Position numbers and translations under genes: made by a program. From Pocillopora verrucosa (lineage: Eukaryota; Cnidaria; Anthozoa; Scleractinia; Pocilloporidae), in the NCBI RefSeq assembly GCF_036669915.1, contig NC_089314.1, forward strand, positions 24,373,799-24,437,798: DNA of 64,000 nucleotides. Reading direction: 5' to 3'. Positions 61,701-64,000 of this stretch are shown piece by piece (position 1 is the stretch's first letter; every line of letters starts with the position of its first letter). Under the pieces are notes generated by a model. That model had not been told where the DNA came from. It saw nothing but the letters and a program-made list of their open reading frames with translations, and made no database searches.

Positions 61701-62948
61701 AAGAAAGTGCAAATCCTCACCATTGTTTAGTTGTAGTTGGCTATCGCTTGTTGGGTAAAGAAGAGTATGTAAACACTGATCAAGTGAGAGATGTAGTAGG
61801 CTAATGGTTAGTGCGCTGGACTCCGGTTCAGGACCTGATCAGGTCAATGTGTTGTGCTCTTAGGCAAGACACGTTATTCTCACAGTGCCCCTCCCCCCGA
61901 AGAGTATAAAAAGGATACCGGCGAATCGTAAGGGAAGCCTGCTAAAATGCTGGAGGGTAACCGCGCGACGGACTAACATCCCATCCAGGGGAGAGTAGTG
62001 ATACCTCAAGTCACAAGTTACTTCATGCTAAGGAAACCGAGATAAGTTCGCCTAGGTGGCCAGTTGGCCCGGGTAAAACCTAAACACTGATCACACATCA
62101 GCATTACAGCTGTGGATGTAGTTGGTATTTTGCTATCTCACTACTTCATGTTTTAAACATAACTCAGTCAAAATCTATACGCGGACCTTCATCGAAGGAA
62201 ACGACACTGAACATGTGTTTTTACCTGTAAATATTTCTTGTAGAGCTTTCGTTACATCCTCTTCACTGCATTGTTTTGGCGCACAGACACCCCAATGTAT
62301 GGGCACAGTCTTCGTGAAAAAGGGAAAAAAAACAATCAGAAAAATTAGTACCATAGAAGAATTCTAATAAAACGCTGATGAGGTTGGAAAAAATCTTCTA
62401 GGTTCGCATACAGATGGCTAAATCTCCCAGATTAAAATAAAATTGGACATCATCTTCATGAAAGAGGGGTTCTAAACTAAATTTCAACTCCACCAGGAAA
62501 AGGAGGAGATTGCCTTTGGAAGGAGAGTTATGTTTTTTGTTTGTTTGTTTGTTTTTTAACATTCGAATTATCATTTACAAACTGCATAGACTGCTTGAGA
62601 ATGGGGACTTATCTACCTTCATTATAGCAAAAATATTTTGTTGAAGAATTTTTCGTTGTATCTTTGCAACTCTTTCTTCTTTCCGAGTTTTGATGATGTA
62701 CGTCCATTTAGCAATTTCAGTTCATAGGGAGAAAGTGTAATTCAGTAGCCACAACAACAAAAACAACAAACAGAAGTTGCATCTCTTAAGTATCTTGGAT
62801 CAAACAATCTGTAAACACTTCACCTTATTTAATGAGATGTAAGCTAGGCAATAGTGTGCATCACTGATGGTCTTTGTGCATTCACTGTAGGATCCTAACC
62901 AACCAAAATTTCCCAATAGAAATCCACTTTGAGGTTTACCAAGGGCAT
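52709..62948 (-). CDS. NRF-6-like multipass acyltransferase (acyltransferase 3 family), 5' end outside window
   Basis: Fourteen exons in phase from 5' to 3': 62948-62824, 62309-62225, 61381-61258, 60672-60428, 59553-59383, 58842-58749, 57072-56980, 56182-56014, 55764-55685, 55063-54935, 54246-54120, 53826-53619, 53491-53349, 52819-52709 (TGA); 633 residues present. First comes the extracellular Cys-containing NRF domain (ALGKPQSGFLLGNFGWLGSY, HWGVCAPKQCSEEDV), then a first membrane helix (LIGLVLLLCLVG), a Ser-rich linker, and the acyltransferase-3 core with its conserved His region (NGMRVLSMWWVILGH), DTFFFLSG, HRFWRLTPTY, WWTNLLYINNFYP, MGWSWYLANDMQFY, KPYCRIAPYLVGMVLGY and SRLTYCAYLVH. The family is named after C. 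elegans nrf-6 (fluoxetine resistance) and thought to transfer acyl groups within membranes. The N-terminal exon(s) and signal peptide lie beyond 62948; none was recognised in the last kilobase. Confidence 0.93.
57432..57621. repeat. Palindromic MITE-like element, family 4
   Basis: In an acyltransferase intron. The left arm AACAATTGGTTCATA, GTGCGTTCAT and AGATATGAAGCAC returns inverted on the right (GTGCTTCATATCT, ATGAACGCAC, ATGAACCAATTGTT), with a further GGAGAGCAC/GTGCTCTCC pair inside; arms about 75 bp with some mismatches. No coding capacity. Confidence 0.75.
58385..58430 (+). repeat. G-rich low-complexity tract
   Basis: GGGGAGGGGGGGGAGGGGG-type stretch in an intron of the acyltransferase gene (C-rich on the transcribed sense strand). 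Confidence 0.5.
61790..62065 (+). mobile_element. tRNA-derived SINE, nearly full length
   Basis: In an acyltransferase intron, antisense to the gene. TAGGCTAATGG (61797-61807) and GGTTCAGGACC (61825) are A- and B-box-like, followed by a body with TTGTGCTCTTAGGCAAGACA, GTATAAAAAGGATACCGGCG, ACATCCCATCCAGGGG and CTTCATGCTAAGGAAACCGA. These body motifs fit a tRNA-SINE type I recall from cnidarian genomes; that family assignment is from memory. Confidence 0.65.
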
Positions 62949-64000
62949 CTAGGTCTAAAGAAAAAAAAATCAATTTACACTTCTGTTTACTGGTATCATT
63001 CTCTGATTAGGCGCCACGATTACATCATTGTCTTTGTTCGTGTTTTTTGTTTTTGCTAAGCTTTAGTCTTGGCGTTCTTGTAGTTCTTGTTAATTAGTCT
63101 CATATTGTGTTCTTTCTTCGTTCGATATGTTTGGTTTTATTTTGCATTTGTGTGTTGTGTCTCGGTTGATTATTTTTCGTCAGTTCAGGTTTATTTCTGC
63201 GTTGGTTGAAGACTATTTCAGTCGTAGTGGTTTTTTTTTTCACCGCTTCGATGGCTTTGCTTTTCTTCGCTTTGTGTTTTGCATCGATTAGTCTGGTTTT
63301 GTTTTGTCGATTTAACGAAATTTGCGACTACAATCTGTGTAATCCTTTTCGACGTGATGACCTTTAGTGACGTTTCGAGTTCAGTCTCCTTTACACAGTT
63401 TCTCTGGTCACGTAATACAACAACAACAACTAAGAAAAGCCTTCGAAGTGATAATAATCGTCTGCCAAGGTCCACTCCATCATAGGACGCTTTGATATGA
63501 TGGATTGGTTTCCGGCACTTGCCATATTGACAGACCATCTCACAAAGACAACAATGCGTGACCCTCTCTTATGTGTCCCCGCAAGTAATGTCTTTCTTAC
63601 TGAGTAGCCATTGAAAACATTTGTTTTTTAACACCAAAATGCAATCATGATTTAACAAAATTGAACAATGTTTAACGCATTTTAAAGGCATCGGCGTAAA
63701 ATCAAGACCGCGATAAATTTATGAGCGGATCACCATTGTTTTCATTGAAGTAAAATTGAATAATGTCACGCAACAACCGGTTGAGTATTTCGCCGGAACA
63801 AAAATGAGAATGAAATAACAGAAGAAGATTCCGAGACAAATTTCCTGCATTCCATTTCTTAACTGATACCTTCGTCTGCTTCTGATTACATTGAAGTAGC
63901 CCTGAAATGGAGGGCACGAAATCCTTAATTGGTCGCCTTAAGAATGACGTACGAAATGAAACCCAATCGCTTGGCGATCGCCGATCAACACTAAAGAATT
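62949..64000. other. Upstream intron or flank of the acyltransferase gene
   Basis: 1,050 bp without a recognisable exon. An open frame at 63538-63218 (-) is Arg/Lys/Thr-rich without a domain. The exon preceding 62948 must end in phase 1 (first base of an Asp codon); no such donor with NRF-type sequence was found here. Confidence 0.45.

Noticed and set aside
63218-63538. 106-codon ORF on the - strand, candidate acyltransferase N-terminal exon
   Set aside because: Has no NRF-domain cysteines or signal peptide and ends in the wrong context to join the exon at 62948.

Overview
The window is animal nuclear DNA, AT-rich, with many GT-AG introns of 0.1-3 kb, metazoan gene families and tRNA-derived SINEs. 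The ALK-type glycine-rich secreted proteins, PAN/apple-EGF modules and several palindromic repeat families point to an anthozoan, most likely a stony coral. The species call is inference.

Layout. 1-1974: the last four exons of a WD40-repeat gene (+). 2286-3524: a non-autonomous DNA transposon with an exact 8-bp target duplication. 3831-13509: three related secreted-protein genes (A and B on -, C on +), each built of three exons that encode signal peptide plus PAN/apple-like domain, one EGF domain, and one long ALK/LTK-type glycine-rich domain. B and C are head to head. C carries a one-base phase problem. 17123-25334: a secreted, mucin-like, probably GPI-anchored protein (+) with a recently duplicated intron-exon block and a probable GC-AG intron. 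28830-29201: a small intronless gene with a PP1-docking-like motif. 29922-30730: three near-identical 270-bp tandem units. 31869-42689: a complete 19-exon CNOT10 gene (CCR4-NOT subunit), about 739 aa. 48181-51562: a two-exon rhodopsin-class GPCR resembling melatonin receptors. 52709-62948: 14 exons (-) of an NRF-6-like multipass acyltransferase whose 5' end is outside the window.

Exon joins were worked out by hand from splice signals and reading phase. Six genes (A, B, the mucin-like gene, CNOT10, the GPCR, and the acyltransferase part present) close in phase over all listed exons, which is strong internal support.

The rest is introns and intergenic DNA carrying SINEs, MITE-like palindromes and simple repeats. 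The most distinctive content is the A/B/C cluster: receptor-type ALK glycine-rich domains used in kinase-less secreted proteins, next to a fast-changing mucin-like gene. No shared pathway can be read from the sequence, but both loci look like cell-surface or extracellular-matrix products.
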